A stretch of DNA of 62,408 nucleotides from assembly GCA_002746115.1 (NCBI GenBank), contig NVXL01000001.1:126447-188854 (forward strand), read 5' to 3'. Each line of letters starts with the position of its first letter. Position 1 is the stretch's first letter. A program made the position numbers and the translations under genes. This DNA comes from Alteromonadaceae bacterium (GTDB lineage Bacteria; Pseudomonadota; Gammaproteobacteria; Pseudomonadales; Cellvibrionaceae). The notes beneath the pieces were generated by a model, which saw only the letters and a list, made by a program, of their open reading frames with translations, was not told where the DNA came from and made no database searches. Shown here piece by piece: positions 44,776 through 57,221 of this stretch.

Positions 44776-47046
44776 ATGTTAAGTAAAGATTTAGAGTCAA
44801 CACTCAACGAAGCCTTTAAAGGGGCACGATCCAAGCGGCACGAGTTCATGACTGTTGAGCACTTGTTGCTAGCTTTGGTTGATAATGATTCGGCCGCAGG
44901 CGTTCTTAAAGCTTGCGGTACGGATTTAAGCGTGCTTAAAAAAGATCTCTCGGAGTTTGTCGATTCGACGACGCCGTTAATTCCCCAGGGGGACCAAGAG
45001 CGCGAGACACAGCCGACCTTGGGCTTTCAGCGAGTTTTACAGCGCGCTGTTTTTCATGTGCAGTCCTCAGGTAAAAATGAAGTCACTGGTGCGAACGTTT
45101 TGGTCGCTATTTTTAGCGAGCAAGAAAGCCAGGCCGTCTACTATCTCAAAAAGCAGAGTGTTGCTAGGATTGATGTAGTCAACTACATCACTCATGGCAT
45201 CTCCAAGGTTTCGGGTCCCGCGGGTAGCGAGCAAAGTGGTCACGATCATAATGAAGACGAAGCCGCCACTCAAGGGGGGGAGGGGTCGCAGGAGAATCCA
45301 TTGGATGCTTACACGACTAACCTCAATGAAGTTGCCTTACTCGGGAAGGTTGATCCCTTAGTCGGCCGGGATCAAGAAGTTGAGCGAGTACAGCAAATAT
45401 TGTCTCGCCGCCGAAAAAACAATCCGTTGTTAGTGGGTGAAAGTGGTGTCGGTAAAACCGCCATCGCTGAAGGTCTTGCTAAGAAAGTTGTTGACGGAGA
45501 GGTTCCAGAGTCGTTAGCGGGTAGCGTGGTTTACTCGCTTGATTTGGGCTCGCTACTTGCTGGCACCAAATATCGCGGTGACTTTGAGAAGCGTTTTAAA
45601 GGGCTGCTCGCGGAACTTCGAAAGCGCGAAGATGCCATCTTATTTATTGATGAAATTCATACCATTATTGGTGCAGGTGCTGCGTCCGGTGGCGTGATGG
45701 ATGCGTCTAACTTGCTTAAACCTTTGTTAACGTCTGGCGACATTCGCTGCATTGGTTCAACGACGTTTCAAGAGTATCGCGGCATCTTTGATAAAGACCG
45801 TGCTCTCTCTCGCCGCTTCCAGAAAGTGGATATTGATGAGCCCAGTGTTGAAGATACTTACAAAATACTCAAAGGTTTGAAGTCGCGCTTTGAGGAGCAC
45901 CACAACCTTAAGTATACCGATAAGGCGATTCGTGCTGCTGCGGAGCTCGCTGGTAAGTATATTAACGATCGCTTTTTGCCAGATAAAGCCATCGATGTGA
46001 TTGATGAGGCCGGCGCATATCAGCAGCTGCTAACCGAGTCTAAGCGTAAAAAACAAATCGGTGTTCGTGATATTGAAGAGGTCGTCTCTAAGATTGCTCG
46101 AATTCCAGCTAAAACAGTATCATCTTCAGATAAAGACTTGCTTGGCAAGCTGGATGATACGCTCCGCATGACTGTCTTTGGGCAGAGTTTGGCGATTGAT
46201 GCTATTTCGTCCGCGATCAAGCTTTCAAGAGCTGGTCTTGCAAATCAAGATAAGCCAGTAGGCTCGTTCCTATTTGCCGGGCCTACTGGGGTTGGTAAAA
46301 CTGAACTATGTCGTCAGTTAGCGTTGGCGATGGGCGTTGAGTTGATTCGCTTTGATATGTCTGAGTATATGGAGCGCCATACGGTATCGCGATTAATCGG
46401 CGCGCCTCCTGGTTATGTTGGCTTTGATCAGGGCGGGCTCTTAACTGAGGCTGTCACCAAGCAGCCGCATAGCGTAATTTTGCTAGATGAAATCGAGAAG
46501 GCGCATCCCGATGTCTTTAACTTGCTGTTGCAAGTAATGGATCACGGAACCCTGACGGATAACAATGGCCGGAAAGCGGACTTCCGAAGTGTTGTGCTTA
46601 TTATGACAACGAATGCCGGTGCTGAAGATATTAGCCGTAATTCGATAGGCTTTTCTAAGCAGGATAATACGAGTGACGGTTCTGAGGCGATTAAGAAGCA
46701 GTTTAGCCCAGAGTTCCGTAACCGTCTTGATTCGATTATTCAGTTCTCTAGCTTATCGTTAGACGTGATCAAAACGGTTGTCGATAAGTTCCTCATGCAA
46801 CTACAGACGCAGTTGGATGATAAAAAAGTCACCATGGAGATCTCTGACGAAGCCCGAGAGTGGTTGGCCGTCAATGGTTACGACGAGAAAATGGGTGCGC
46901 GTCCAATGGCTCGTATTATCCAAGAGAAAGTCAAAAAGCCCTTGGCTGAGCTGGTGTTATTTGGCTCGCTTGCGGAAAAAGGCGGCACCGTGCAGATTAC
47001 GGTGAAGGACGATCAGCTGAATTTGGAGTGCGAGCCCGCCGTATAG
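44776..47046 (+). CDS. clpA: ATP-dependent Clp protease ATP-binding subunit ClpA
   Basis: A 756-residue AAA+ unfoldase that works with ClpP. The N-domain has two Clp repeats at residues about 1-140. A charged linker rich in Glu/Gly/Gln (with a run of seven G bases in its codons) leads to AAA-1: Walker [21 protein letters not shown]-2 has [21 protein letters not shown]. The C-terminus lacks the M-domain, as expected for ClpA. Length is close to E. coli (758). Confidence 0.98.
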   Translation: MLSKDLESTLNEAFKGARSKRHEFMTVEHLLLALVDNDSAAGVLKACGTDLSVLKKDLSEFVDSTTPLIPQGDQERETQPTLGFQRVLQRAVFHVQSSGKNEVTGANVLVAIFSEQESQAVYYLKKQSVARIDVVNYITHGISKVSGPAGSEQSGHDHNEDEAATQGGEGSQENPLDAYTTNLNEVALLGKVDPLVGRDQEVERVQQILSRRRKNNPLLVGESGVGKTAIAEGLAKKVVDGEVPESLAGSVVYSLDLGSLLAGTKYRGDFEKRFKGLLAELRKREDAILFIDEIHTIIGAGAASGGVMDASNLLKPLLTSGDIRCIGSTTFQEYRGIFDKDRALSRRFQKVDIDEPSVEDTYKILKGLKSRFEEHHNLKYTDKAIRAAAELAGKYINDRFLPDKAIDVIDEAGAYQQLLTESKRKKQIGVRDIEEVVSKIARIPAKTVSSSDKDLLGKLDDTLRMTVFGQSLAIDAISSAIKLSRAGLANQDKPVGSFLFAGPTGVGKTELCRQLALAMGVELIRFDMSEYMERHTVSRLIGAPPGYVGFDQGGLLTEAVTKQPHSVILLDEIEKAHPDVFNLLLQVMDHGTLTDNNGRKADFRSVVLIMTTNAGAEDISRNSIGFSKQDNTSDGSEAIKKQFSPEFRNRLDSIIQFSSLSLDVIKTVVDKFLMQLQTQLDDKKVTMEISDEAREWLAVNGYDEKMGARPMARIIQEKVKKPLAELVLFGSLAEKGGTVQITVKDDQLNLECEPAV

Positions 47047-47127
47047 CGGTTTCAGTGCTCGCTTTGTTTTTGTTCGCCTAATTTAGGCTTAAAGTCTCAA
47101 TCCATTTCAATCCCGATCAATTTCAGC

Positions 47128-47157
47128 AAAGCTTCTCCATGGCGAGAGGCTTTTTTT
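47128..47157 (+). terminator. Intrinsic terminator after clpA
   Basis: AAAGCTTCTC (47128-47137), loop CATGGC, GAGAGGCTTT (47144-47153, one G-U pair), followed by four more T residues. It lies 82 bp after the clpA stop and before the convergent infA gene. Confidence 0.85.
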
Positions 47158-47205
47158 ATGTCGGGGTTTTTTGGTAAATTTAATAAAAGGCGTTAGCGGG
47201 TAGGT

Positions 47206-47248
47206 GTCAAACCAAGGGCATAGGGATGCCGTATTGTGTCGGTTTGAC
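47206..47248. repeat. Nested inverted repeats downstream of infA
   Basis: GTCAAACC (47206-47213) pairs with GGTTTGAC (47241-47248). Inside, GGCAT (47217-47221) pairs with ATGCC (47226-47230) around AGGG. It lies between the clpA terminator and the infA stop, so it would be in the infA 3' region. It lacks a T-run. Confidence 0.55.
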
Positions 47249-47269
47249 CTGCTTAGGCTAGAGTCAGTG

Positions 47270-47488
47270 TTATCTGGCTCGGTAGGTGATACGGCCTTTG
47301 CTAAGGTCGTAAGGTGTCATTTCCACTTTAACTTTGTCACCAGTCAGAATACGGATGTAGTTTTTACGCATTTTGCCGGAGATGTGAGCAGTAATGACGT
47401 GTTCGTTTTCTAGCTTGACTCGAAATGTAGTGTTAGGAAGCGTATCAATCACTTCGCCTTCCATTTCAAAATTCTCTTCTTTTGCCAT
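47270..47488 (-). CDS. infA: Translation initiation factor IF-1
   Basis: A 72-residue S1-like OB-fold protein beginning [19 protein letters not shown] and containing [27 protein letters not shown]. It binds the 30S A site. Length is exactly that of E. coli IF-1. The gene stands between clpA and bpt-aat, as in pseudomonads. The 207-bp gap before bpt holds no tRNA. Confidence 0.98.
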   Translation of the reverse strand: MAKEENFEMEGEVIDTLPNTTFRVKLENEHVITAHISGKMRKNYIRILTGDKVKVEMTPYDLSKGRITYRAR

Positions 47489-47695
47489 TCGGGCAGTAAC
47501 CTCAGTTGTTCGTGCTGTATTGTCGTTTGGCCAAACTATTTGCTGGCATCAAGCAACGCTTTTTCAAGGGCGCAATTCTGCCTCAATTACATGTCAATGC
47601 CAAGGGGGCTTCCAATAAATTGCCAAAATAGTAAAAAATAGTTGATTCTAAGGCTGTTTGGGTGTTTCAGCGCGAGTGTATCGACTGGAAAGTGA

Positions 47696-48460
47696 TTACT
47701 CAGGTGGGGTGGAGGGGCTAGTGGCGGGATTGTTTTTTGCTTGCTTGTTGCAAGAAATGGTCACCCAGTGATTGTTCACAAAGACTTGGAATGGCTGAAA
47801 ATTGACTTTGTAATTCATTTTGAGTGATTGTTTAATCCAATAACCGAGGTAGACATAAGGAAGATTCAGCTCGGTTGCCCACTGTATTTGAGATAGTACG
47901 TTGTATACGCCTAGGCTGCGTTTGTCCTCTTCAGGATCAAAAAAAGTATAAATCGCCGATATTCCGCTCTCGATAACATCCGCCATGGCTACCGAGAGTA
48001 ATTTACCTTCGGGGGTGCGCATAATGACGTAGCGGGTGACCTGCCATTCTGTGGTGAGAAAATCGGTAAATTGGCTGCGAGTGGGCGGGTACATATCCCC
48101 GTCGCTGTGCCTAGCCTCAATGTAGCGCTTATAAAGATCGAAATACTCGTCACAGTCAATCGACGATACCTGCTCGATGTGTAAGTCACGATTTTTTTTA
48201 AAGCAGCGCGATTGAGACCTAGTGGCTTTAAAGGTCTCGGTGGGAACTCTTATCGGGATGCAAGCATTGCAGGTTGCGCACTGCGGCCGGTAAATGTGAG
48301 ATCCGCTACGCCTAAAGCCCAATTCGGATAAGTGACTGTAAATACCGGCGTCGATAGTGGTTGCAGGGTCAACAAAGATAGTGGTGGCTTCTTCGCTGTC
48401 AATATAGCTACACGGGTGTGGGCGGGTTGCAAATAGTTTGATGCTTGATAAGTCAGCCAC
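47696..48460 (-). CDS. bpt: Bpt: aspartate/glutamate leucyltransferase (ATE family)
   Basis: A 254-residue member of the arginyl-tRNA-protein transferase family. Bacterial members with this length transfer Leu to N-terminal Asp or Glu. Conserved segments are CATCNACIPIRVP, FDPEEDKRSLGVYNVLSQI and YVYLGYWIKQSLKMNYK. Start is GTG at 48460 with GGCGGAG upstream, one base after the aat stop. The C-terminal 20 residues are low complexity. Confidence 0.93.
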   Translation of the reverse strand: MADLSSIKLFATRPHPCSYIDSEEATTIFVDPATTIDAGIYSHLSELGFRRSGSHIYRPQCATCNACIPIRVPTETFKATRSQSRCFKKNRDLHIEQVSSIDCDEYFDLYKRYIEARHSDGDMYPPTRSQFTDFLTTEWQVTRYVIMRTPEGKLLSVAMADVIESGISAIYTFFDPEEDKRSLGVYNVLSQIQWATELNLPYVYLGYWIKQSLKMNYKVNFQPFQVFVNNHWVTISCNKQAKNNPATSPSTPPE

Positions 48461-48461
48461 G

Positions 48462-49175
48462 TTAGAACTCCGCCATTGTATTGCAGTTACGCCACTCTTT
48501 GGGGGCGAGAATTTCGGGAATGGCTAGTTTAAGTTTAGACTCAAACTGTTCTCGAGAGACTTCTTTTGCGCCGAAAGACATTAAATATTCGGTTTTCATT
48601 TGGCAGTCAATCAGCTCAAATTGCCACCGCTGTAGTTGTTTGACCAAGTGGACAAAAGCAATTTTGGACGCCCCGGAAGCGCTGCTGAACATAGACTCAC
48701 CGAAAAAAGCCTTGCCTAGCGCTATGCCGTATAAACCCCCTACCAGTTGATCTCCTTGCCAGGCCTCCACGGAGTGGGCGAAGCCTGCGTGGTGCAGGTC
48801 GAGGTAGGCCTCCAGCATATCGTCGGTAATCCATGTACCGTTTTCACCGTTTCGAGAAATGCTGGCACACTGCCGAATCACTTGATGAAAAGCGTGATCC
48901 ATGGTGATTTTAAAGGGTTTTTTATTGAGCAGTTTGCGTACGGATCTACCGACGTGTAGTTCCGCCGGTACAAGGACTGTACGAGGGTCTGGAGACCACC
49001 AGAGAATCGGTTGGTCATCGCTAAACCACGGAAAGATACCTCGGCTGTAGGCCTGCAAGAGCCTCTCGGGTGACAAATCCCCCCCGACGGCAAGTAAACC
49101 GTCAGGGTCACAGAGTGCTTGCGAGGTGTCCGGAAACTCCAAGTGCTGCTCGTCTAGCCAAACCAAAGCGTCCAT
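48462..49175 (-). CDS. aat: Leucyl/phenylalanyl-tRNA-protein transferase
   Basis: A 237-residue enzyme that adds Leu or Phe to proteins with N-terminal Arg or Lys. Conserved segments are PDGLLAVGGDLSPERLLQAYSRGIFPWF, WWSPDPRTVL, GGLYGIALGKAFFGESMFS and CQMKTEYLMSFGAKEV. Together with bpt it makes the substrates for ClpS-ClpA. It starts 10 bp after the trxB stop, so trxB-aat-bpt form one operon. Confidence 0.96.
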   Translation of the reverse strand: MDALVWLDEQHLEFPDTSQALCDPDGLLAVGGDLSPERLLQAYSRGIFPWFSDDQPILWWSPDPRTVLVPAELHVGRSVRKLLNKKPFKITMDHAFHQVIRQCASISRNGENGTWITDDMLEAYLDLHHAGFAHSVEAWQGDQLVGGLYGIALGKAFFGESMFSSASGASKIAFVHLVKQLQRWQFELIDCQMKTEYLMSFGAKEVSREQFESKLKLAIPEILAPKEWRNCNTMAEF

Positions 49176-49184
49176 GGTGATCGC

Positions 49185-50302
<1,118 letters not shown>

Positions 50303-50398
50303 TAGCATATTTAATGACGCCAATAGCGAAGAATAATTCTGTAGAAAGAGTACAATAATCGCATCTTCGCACGGAAATAATGAACATCGTTACCAGTA

Positions 50399-52741
50399 AT
50401 GTCTGAAAAAACACCTGATAATGCACGGGAATCAATGGGGCGCTCTAGTGCACTCGTTAAGATTGTACGTGAGGGCATGCTGATCGGGCTGATATTGCTC
50501 TGTGCCTACCTAACTCTAGCGCTTTTTAGTTACAGCGCTAACGATCCCGGCTGGTCAAAAACTGGCACCGGCGGACTCATCGAAAATGCAGCAGGCCCAG
50601 CAGGCGCTTGGCTGGCAGATGTCTTCTTCTCCATTTTTGGCAACATGGCTTACGTCTTCCCCCTAATGCTGGCTTATCAAGCTTGGATGCGCTTACGTGA
50701 GCGCGAGGCGATTACTTTTGATCCTTTGATTTTTGCTTTGCGTTGTGTCGGCCTCGTTCTGATTATGGTCTCAGGCACAGGGCTTGCCGTTAAAAAGTTT
50801 GGTGAAACAAGTGAGTTGCTGCCATTTTCCTCAGGCGGTTATCTGGGCTTAAGCACTTCCGGTGCCGTGGACACAACCTTTGGCTACATGGGCGGAAGCT
50901 TTTTGCTCTTGGCGATGCTGCTTTTCGGCCTCACCGTTTTTATGGATATCTATTGGTTTGTGGTGATGGAACGCATTGGCGGCTTCGTCTTGAAAAGTTG
51001 GAGTTATATTCAGCGCAAGTTCAGGCGCTGGCTTGCAGACTACCGTGAAAAGAGGAAAAACAAACAAGCGCAAGCCGAGCACAAGCAAGCCGTTGCAATT
51101 GAGATTAAGCGCCAGAAGGTACGAGAACCGCCTAAAATAAAGCCCCCCGTTCAAAAACCAGTTGTGAGTGCACGTGTAGGCTTAGAAAAGCAGCAAAACT
51201 TGTTTGACGATTCACCTGCAGTGGGGGAGCTTCCGTCGGTAAGTTTATTGGATCCCGCGGATGTGCGCAGTGGCAAAGGCTACTCAGAAGAGTCCTTAGA
51301 GGAGATGTCTCGATTGCTGGAATTAAAGTTAAAAGACTTTAACGTCATTGCCGTGGTGGAGTCGGTGTTGCCGGGCCCTGTGGTAACGCGTTTTGAAATT
51401 CAGCCTGCACCGGGTGTGAAATCGAGCAAAATTAGTAACCTTGCTAAAGACCTTGCGCGAGCACTTGCGGTCAATAGTGTACGTGTTGTCGAGATTATTC
51501 AGGGCAAGTCCGTTGTGGGTATTGAGATACCGAATGCACATCGTGAAATGGTGCGCTTAAGCGAGGTCATTTCGTCGGAGGCTTATGAAAAGACTAAATC
51601 GCCATTGGCCTTGGCTCTAGGGCATGATATTGCTGGGCTACCGGTTATCGCCGATTTGGCCAAAATGCCCCACTTGTTGGTCGCAGGTACAACAGGCTCG
51701 GGTAAGTCCGTCGGGGTTAACTCGATGTTGGTGAGTATGCTCTACAAATCAACGCCGGAAGAGGTTCGGCTGATTTTGGTTGACCCGAAAATGTTGGAGT
51801 TGTCGGTTTACGATGGAATTCCACATCTGCTCACACCGGTAATCACCGATATGAAAGACGCCGCTACTGGGTTGCGCTGGTGCGTTGGTGAAATGGAGCG
51901 CCGCTATAAATTAATGTCGGCCTTGGGCGTGCGTAACTTGGCGGGCTACAACAAAAAAATTAAAGACGCGCTAAAAAACGGTGAGCCGATTCTTGATCCG
52001 TTATGGCGGCCAGAAGATGATGGTGTGGTTGAGTTGTCGGATGCAACGGCGCCGGAGCTTAAGCACTTACCGTGCATCGTCGTGGTGATTGATGAATTTG
52101 CTGACATGATTATGATCGTTGGTAAAAAGGTCGAGCAGCTTATTGCGCGTATTGCTCAGAAGGCACGTGCAGCGGGCATTCACTTGATCTTAGCGACCCA
52201 GCGCCCCTCGGTCGATGTGATCACGGGCTTGATTAAAGCCAACGTGCCGACGCGCATGGCCTTCCAAGTGTCGTCCCGTATTGACTCTCGTACTATTTTG
52301 GATCAAGGCGGAGCCGAGCAGTTGCTGGGGCACGGGGATATGCTGTATCTACCGCCAGGAATGGCCATTACGCAGCGTGTGCATGGGGCGTTTATTGACG
52401 ACCACGAAGTGCATAAGGTCGTAGCTGACTGGAAAAAACGCGGTAAGCCAGATTATTTAGAAGAAATATTTAGCGAGAGTGTTAACAGTATTCCTGTGCC
52501 GGGGTTTAGCACCGAAGACGAAGGCGGTGAAGACAGCGAATCCGACCCCTTATACGACGAAGCCGTGGCTTTTGTTACCGAAACACGTAAAGCCAGTATA
52601 TCTTCGGTTCAAAGAAAACTGCGAATTGGCTACAATCGTGCTGCTCGGTTGGTTGAACAAATGGAAGCCTCGGGTGTCGTGACTGAAATGTCTGGCAGCG
52701 GTGGCCGAGAGGTACTCGCACCGGCGCCGCCTAAGCGTTAA
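50399..52741 (+). CDS. ftsK: DNA translocase FtsK
   Basis: A 780-residue septal DNA pump. Four N-terminal transmembrane helices (within residues about 25-180) anchor it. A short charged linker replaces the long one of E. coli. The motor has the alpha domain ([11 protein letters not shown]), Walker [14 protein letters not shown], and the Walker B region [14 protein letters not shown]. The C-terminal gamma winged helix ([38 protein letters not shown]) reads KOPS. It coordinates chromosome dimer resolution with division. Confidence 0.97.
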   Translation: MSEKTPDNARESMGRSSALVKIVREGMLIGLILLCAYLTLALFSYSANDPGWSKTGTGGLIENAAGPAGAWLADVFFSIFGNMAYVFPLMLAYQAWMRLREREAITFDPLIFALRCVGLVLIMVSGTGLAVKKFGETSELLPFSSGGYLGLSTSGAVDTTFGYMGGSFLLLAMLLFGLTVFMDIYWFVVMERIGGFVLKSWSYIQRKFRRWLADYREKRKNKQAQAEHKQAVAIEIKRQKVREPPKIKPPVQKPVVSARVGLEKQQNLFDDSPAVGELPSVSLLDPADVRSGKGYSEESLEEMSRLLELKLKDFNVIAVVESVLPGPVVTRFEIQPAPGVKSSKISNLAKDLARALAVNSVRVVEIIQGKSVVGIEIPNAHREMVRLSEVISSEAYEKTKSPLALALGHDIAGLPVIADLAKMPHLLVAGTTGSGKSVGVNSMLVSMLYKSTPEEVRLILVDPKMLELSVYDGIPHLLTPVITDMKDAATGLRWCVGEMERRYKLMSALGVRNLAGYNKKIKDALKNGEPILDPLWRPEDDGVVELSDATAPELKHLPCIVVVIDEFADMIMIVGKKVEQLIARIAQKARAAGIHLILATQRPSVDVITGLIKANVPTRMAFQVSSRIDSRTILDQGGAEQLLGHGDMLYLPPGMAITQRVHGAFIDDHEVHKVVADWKKRGKPDYLEEIFSESVNSIPVPGFSTEDEGGEDSESDPLYDEAVAFVTETRKASISSVQRKLRIGYNRAARLVEQMEASGVVTEMSGSGGREVLAPAPPKR

Positions 52742-52757
52742 ATAAATGTTAATTTAA

Positions 52758-52801
52758 TACTAAATCAGTACTGAATCGGTACGAAAAAGGTACGTGATCA
52801 A
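52758..52801 (+). repeat. Degenerate 11-bp tandem repeat before lolA
   Basis: TACTAAATCAG, TACTGAATCGG, TACGAAAAAGG and TACGTGATCAA follow one another without gaps between ftsK and lolA. Copies two and three share GG ends. It lies 29 bp before the lolA ATG and could be a regulatory array or chance repetition. Confidence 0.45.
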
Positions 52802-52829
52802 TTTTAATAACTAACAACGGTTTAATTGA

Positions 52830-53594
52830 ATGATGATAACGATTTGTCGCCAATATTTAAAAGCTAGCTTTACAGTCGTGGCTTTTATCGCGTTGACCGG
52901 TACTGCTCAAGCGCAGACAGAGAGCTCCCCCCAAACCACTGGGCAACCGCCTGAACCGCCTGCAGCTGATCACGCAGTCAAAGATAAGATAGCAACAGAT
53001 ACAGCAGCACAAGATAAAGCCGTCTATCAGCGTTTTGCCAGTTTGCTTTCAGAATTACAGGCGATGTCAGGACATTTTGAGCAAGTGGTTTTAGATGGCG
53101 AAGGTCATCAAGTGCAAAAAACACAGGGCGATTTTAAAGTAAAACGACCCGGATATTTTTGGTGGGAAGTGGCGCCTCCCTACGAGCAAGTAGTTGTAGG
53201 CACGCCGGATTCTCTGAAAGTCTACGATCCGGATCTTGAGCAGCTTACTGTCCATGATAAAAGCTCACTAGCTGGCAGCCCCGCGATGTTAATTAGTGGC
53301 GATATCACCGCTATCGAGCAAAATTACCAAATTAAGTTACGCGAGAAAGACGGCAAGCAGACCTTTGATCTGAAGCACTTAGTTGTGAAGCCGGACGGAT
53401 TTGAAACGCTATCGATCACGTTTACGTCTAGTGCTAAAAAAGGCAGTTCTCAACTTGAAGCGATGCAGTTTAGCGATAAACTTGGCCAATCAACCCAGAT
53501 CACTTTTTCCAGTATTGATCGTAACCCAGGCTTAGATGTCAGCAGTTTTGAGCTAAAAGTTCCCGAGGGAACCGACGTCATTATTGATCAATAA
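52830..53594 (+). CDS. lolA: Outer-membrane lipoprotein carrier LolA
   Basis: A 254-residue periplasmic chaperone that carries lipoproteins from LolCDE to LolB. A signal peptide (hydrophobic TVVAFIALTGTAQA) is followed by an unusual 40-residue Pro/Ala/Gln/Thr-rich linker. The LolA domain then starts near YQRFASLLSEL and has PGYFWWEVAPPYEQVVVGTPDSLKVYDPDLEQLTV. E. coli LolA has about 203 residues, so the linker explains the extra length. It follows ftsK as in pseudomonads. Confidence 0.95.
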   Translation: MMITICRQYLKASFTVVAFIALTGTAQAQTESSPQTTGQPPEPPAADHAVKDKIATDTAAQDKAVYQRFASLLSELQAMSGHFEQVVLDGEGHQVQKTQGDFKVKRPGYFWWEVAPPYEQVVVGTPDSLKVYDPDLEQLTVHDKSSLAGSPAMLISGDITAIEQNYQIKLREKDGKQTFDLKHLVVKPDGFETLSITFTSSAKKGSSQLEAMQFSDKLGQSTQITFSSIDRNPGLDVSSFELKVPEGTDVIIDQ

Positions 53595-53618
53595 CACCAT
53601 TTCCACAGGCATCTTCAC

Positions 53619-53990
53619 ATGTTATGGTTAGCGGTTGCTCTTGGCGGTAGCTTGGGTGCATTAGGGCGTTACGGTTTGGCACAAGCTTTTCCTGTTGTTG
53701 CAGGCCATTGGCCACTGGCGACATTTATTGCCAATCTTTTGGGCTCAATGTTAATGGCTTTGGGCTTTGTGGTGATTATGGAAAAAGCGCTGCTACCCGA
53801 ATATATGCGCCAGCTCTTACTTGTTGGCGGAATGGGTGCCTTTACGACATTTTCGACATTTTCGCTTGAATCGCTGTTTTTAATACAGGGTGGCCATTGG
53901 GGCTTAGCGTTAAGTTACGTTGCCGCTACGATGTTGGGTTGTATCGTTGCAGCCTATATAGGCTATACCTTGGCGCATGCGCTTTTATAG
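53619..53990 (+). CDS. crcB: Fluoride channel CrcB (Fluc)
   Basis: A 123-residue four-helix membrane protein that forms dual-topology fluoride channels. Conserved features are GGSLGALGRYGL, NLLGSMLMAL and GGMGAFTTFSTFSLE (with the Phe track). The gap of 24 bp to lolA is too short for a fluoride riboswitch, so it is likely read from upstream. Confidence 0.95.
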   Translation: MLWLAVALGGSLGALGRYGLAQAFPVVAGHWPLATFIANLLGSMLMALGFVVIMEKALLPEYMRQLLLVGGMGAFTTFSTFSLESLFLIQGGHWGLALSYVAATMLGCIVAAYIGYTLAHALL

Positions 53991-54065
53991 CGTTCAGAGC
54001 TGCCCAGAGTTAAGTGCGTTTGATTATTCACATCGCAAATAATGAATTATTTTAAATAAATTTAA

Positions 54066-55388
<1,323 letters not shown>

Positions 55389-55398
55389 GCGAATCACT

Positions 55399-56784
55399 AT
55401 GGATTATCTACCACTATTTTTTGACTTGCGTGGCAAGCACTGCCTAATTGTTGGCGGTGGTGCTATCGCTACTCGTAAAGCCCGCTTGCTCAATAAGGCG
55501 CAGGCCTGTATTCATGTCGTTGCGCCTAAAATAGAGCAGGAGCTTAGTGCCTTAGTGCTTGCCAGTGGCGGCCAGCTGATTGACGGCGAATATCATTCAG
55601 AGCTATTGCAGGACAAAGCCTTAGTTATCTCCGCTACCGACATTGCGGAGGTTAACGAGCGCGTAGCGAGGGAGTGCCATGCACTCAAGCTACCCGTTAA
55701 CGTGGTCGATTGTCCGTCTTTGTGCTCCGTTATAATGCCCGCTATTATCGACCGAAGTCCCTTAATAATTGGGGTGACGAGCGGCGGCCAAGCGCCGGTT
55801 TTAGCGCGTAAAATTCGTACCCAACTCGAAAGCTCCATTCCAGCGGCTTACGGTGCTTTGGCTAAGTTGTTTAGCCCGTTTCGGAAGAAGATTAAAAAGG
55901 CCTTTCCCGATGATGATGTTCGTCGTAGGTTTTGGGAAAATACCATAGATGGCAGCGTTGCTGAAAAAGTCTTTGCTGGTGACCTTGCTGGTGCGGAGCA
56001 AGAGCTTCGTGAAAAGATTGATCAACAAGACGTGTTGCGAGGCGGTGAAGTTTATCTAGTGGGCGCAGGCCCCGGCGACCCGGATTTATTGACATTTAAA
56101 GCGCTGCGTTTAATGCAAAAGGCCGAAGTCGTTTTGTACGATCGTTTAGTCTCTGAGCCAATATTAGACATGGTGCGGCGTGATGCCGAGCGTGTTTATG
56201 TCGGTAAAAAGCGTGATAATCACGCCGTGCCTCAGCAGGAGATTAACCAAATGCTGGTGGACTATGCCCTGCAAGGCAAGCGTGTACTACGCCTTAAAGG
56301 AGGCGACCCCTTTATCTTTGGGCGAGGTGGCGAAGAGATCGATTTACTTGCAGCAAACAAGGTGCCGTTTCAGGTCGTGCCTGGCATTACCGCAGCTTCA
56401 GGTTGCGCAGCTTATAGCGGTATCCCGTTAACACATCGAGACTACTCGCAATCGGTACGTTTTATTACCGGGCATCTAAAAGAAGATGGCGACGACCATG
56501 CTTGGGGTGAGTTTGTTAACCCGAATCAAACCTTGGTGTTTTACATGGGGCTAGCGGGGTTATCCCGTATCTGTCAAAAGTTGATTGAGCATGGGAAAGA
56601 CCCTCAAACACCCGCAGCACTTATTGAAAAGGGCACATTGCCTGAGCAGCGTATACATAAATCTACGCTTACCGGGTTGCCCGAATATGTAAAACAGCGC
56701 AAAGTTAGTGCGCCGACTTTACTTATTATTGGCGACGTGGTGAGCTTGCATGACACGCTGAATTGGTATCACCCACAGGCATAA
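55399..56784 (+). CDS. cysG: Siroheme synthase CysG
   Basis: A 461-residue trifunctional enzyme. The N-terminal dehydrogenase/ferrochelatase domain begins [31 protein letters not shown], with Ser in [14 protein letters not shown]. The C-terminal uroporphyrinogen-III methyltransferase domain has [20 protein letters not shown] and [17 protein letters not shown]. It makes siroheme for sulfite and nitrite reduction. It starts 10 bp after serS, as in pseudomonads. Confidence 0.97.
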   Translation: MDYLPLFFDLRGKHCLIVGGGAIATRKARLLNKAQACIHVVAPKIEQELSALVLASGGQLIDGEYHSELLQDKALVISATDIAEVNERVARECHALKLPVNVVDCPSLCSVIMPAIIDRSPLIIGVTSGGQAPVLARKIRTQLESSIPAAYGALAKLFSPFRKKIKKAFPDDDVRRRFWENTIDGSVAEKVFAGDLAGAEQELREKIDQQDVLRGGEVYLVGAGPGDPDLLTFKALRLMQKAEVVLYDRLVSEPILDMVRRDAERVYVGKKRDNHAVPQQEINQMLVDYALQGKRVLRLKGGDPFIFGRGGEEIDLLAANKVPFQVVPGITAASGCAAYSGIPLTHRDYSQSVRFITGHLKEDGDDHAWGEFVNPNQTLVFYMGLAGLSRICQKLIEHGKDPQTPAALIEKGTLPEQRIHKSTLTGLPEYVKQRKVSAPTLLIIGDVVSLHDTLNWYHPQA

Positions 56785-56932
56785 CTGTGGCATACAACCG
56801 GAAATACCTTACTTCGCTATTAAATAAACGCCTTTGCTGCCGATAACCTATTGGAATAAGCTCGGATTTTAGTCTGAGAAAACCTTATTTGACGTTATCG
56901 TTGAGCAAAATCGTTTTTTAGGAGTCCAAATA

Positions 56933-57190
56933 ATGTATGACGGAATCAAAACTATATATCACCCGCAAAGCCCGCGCGCGAGCGTAACAGCGGCTGAGGC
57001 GTCTGGGGGGGTAAGGCCTACTCCTGATGATCGTTGGCGAAGGTCGGGTTTGATTAACCCAGCAGAGCGCCGCAAAGCTAAAGATCGCCGCCGTCGCGAC
57101 GATCAGCGCGTCTCAGGCTTCAATCTTCGTTCTGGCCGCGATCGCCGCAAAAATGCAAATCGTCACCCCAAAATTGAAATTCAAGTTTAA
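56933..57190 (+). CDS. Small Arg-rich hypothetical protein
   Basis: An 85-residue, strongly basic protein with a good ribosome site (AGGAG about 10 bp before the ATG at 56933). It contains Arg-rich runs around ERRKAKDRRRRDDQR and RSGRDRRKN. No membrane segment is present. DRR-repeat stretches occur in nucleic-acid-binding and PilZ-neighbour proteins, but I do not assign a family. It lies between cysG and gor. Confidence 0.7.
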   Translation: MYDGIKTIYHPQSPRASVTAAEASGGVRPTPDDRWRRSGLINPAERRKAKDRRRRDDQRVSGFNLRSGRDRRKNANRHPKIEIQV

Positions 57191-57221
57191 TTATCAACCT
57201 AACTATTGAGGATTGCTGACT

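Noticed and set aside
47489-47695. tRNA gene between infA and bpt
   Set aside because: I recall a tRNA near infA in some genomes but no T-arm consensus or cloverleaf is visible here.
53595-53618. Fluoride riboswitch before crcB
   Set aside because: Only 24 bp separate lolA and crcB, too little for the aptamer.
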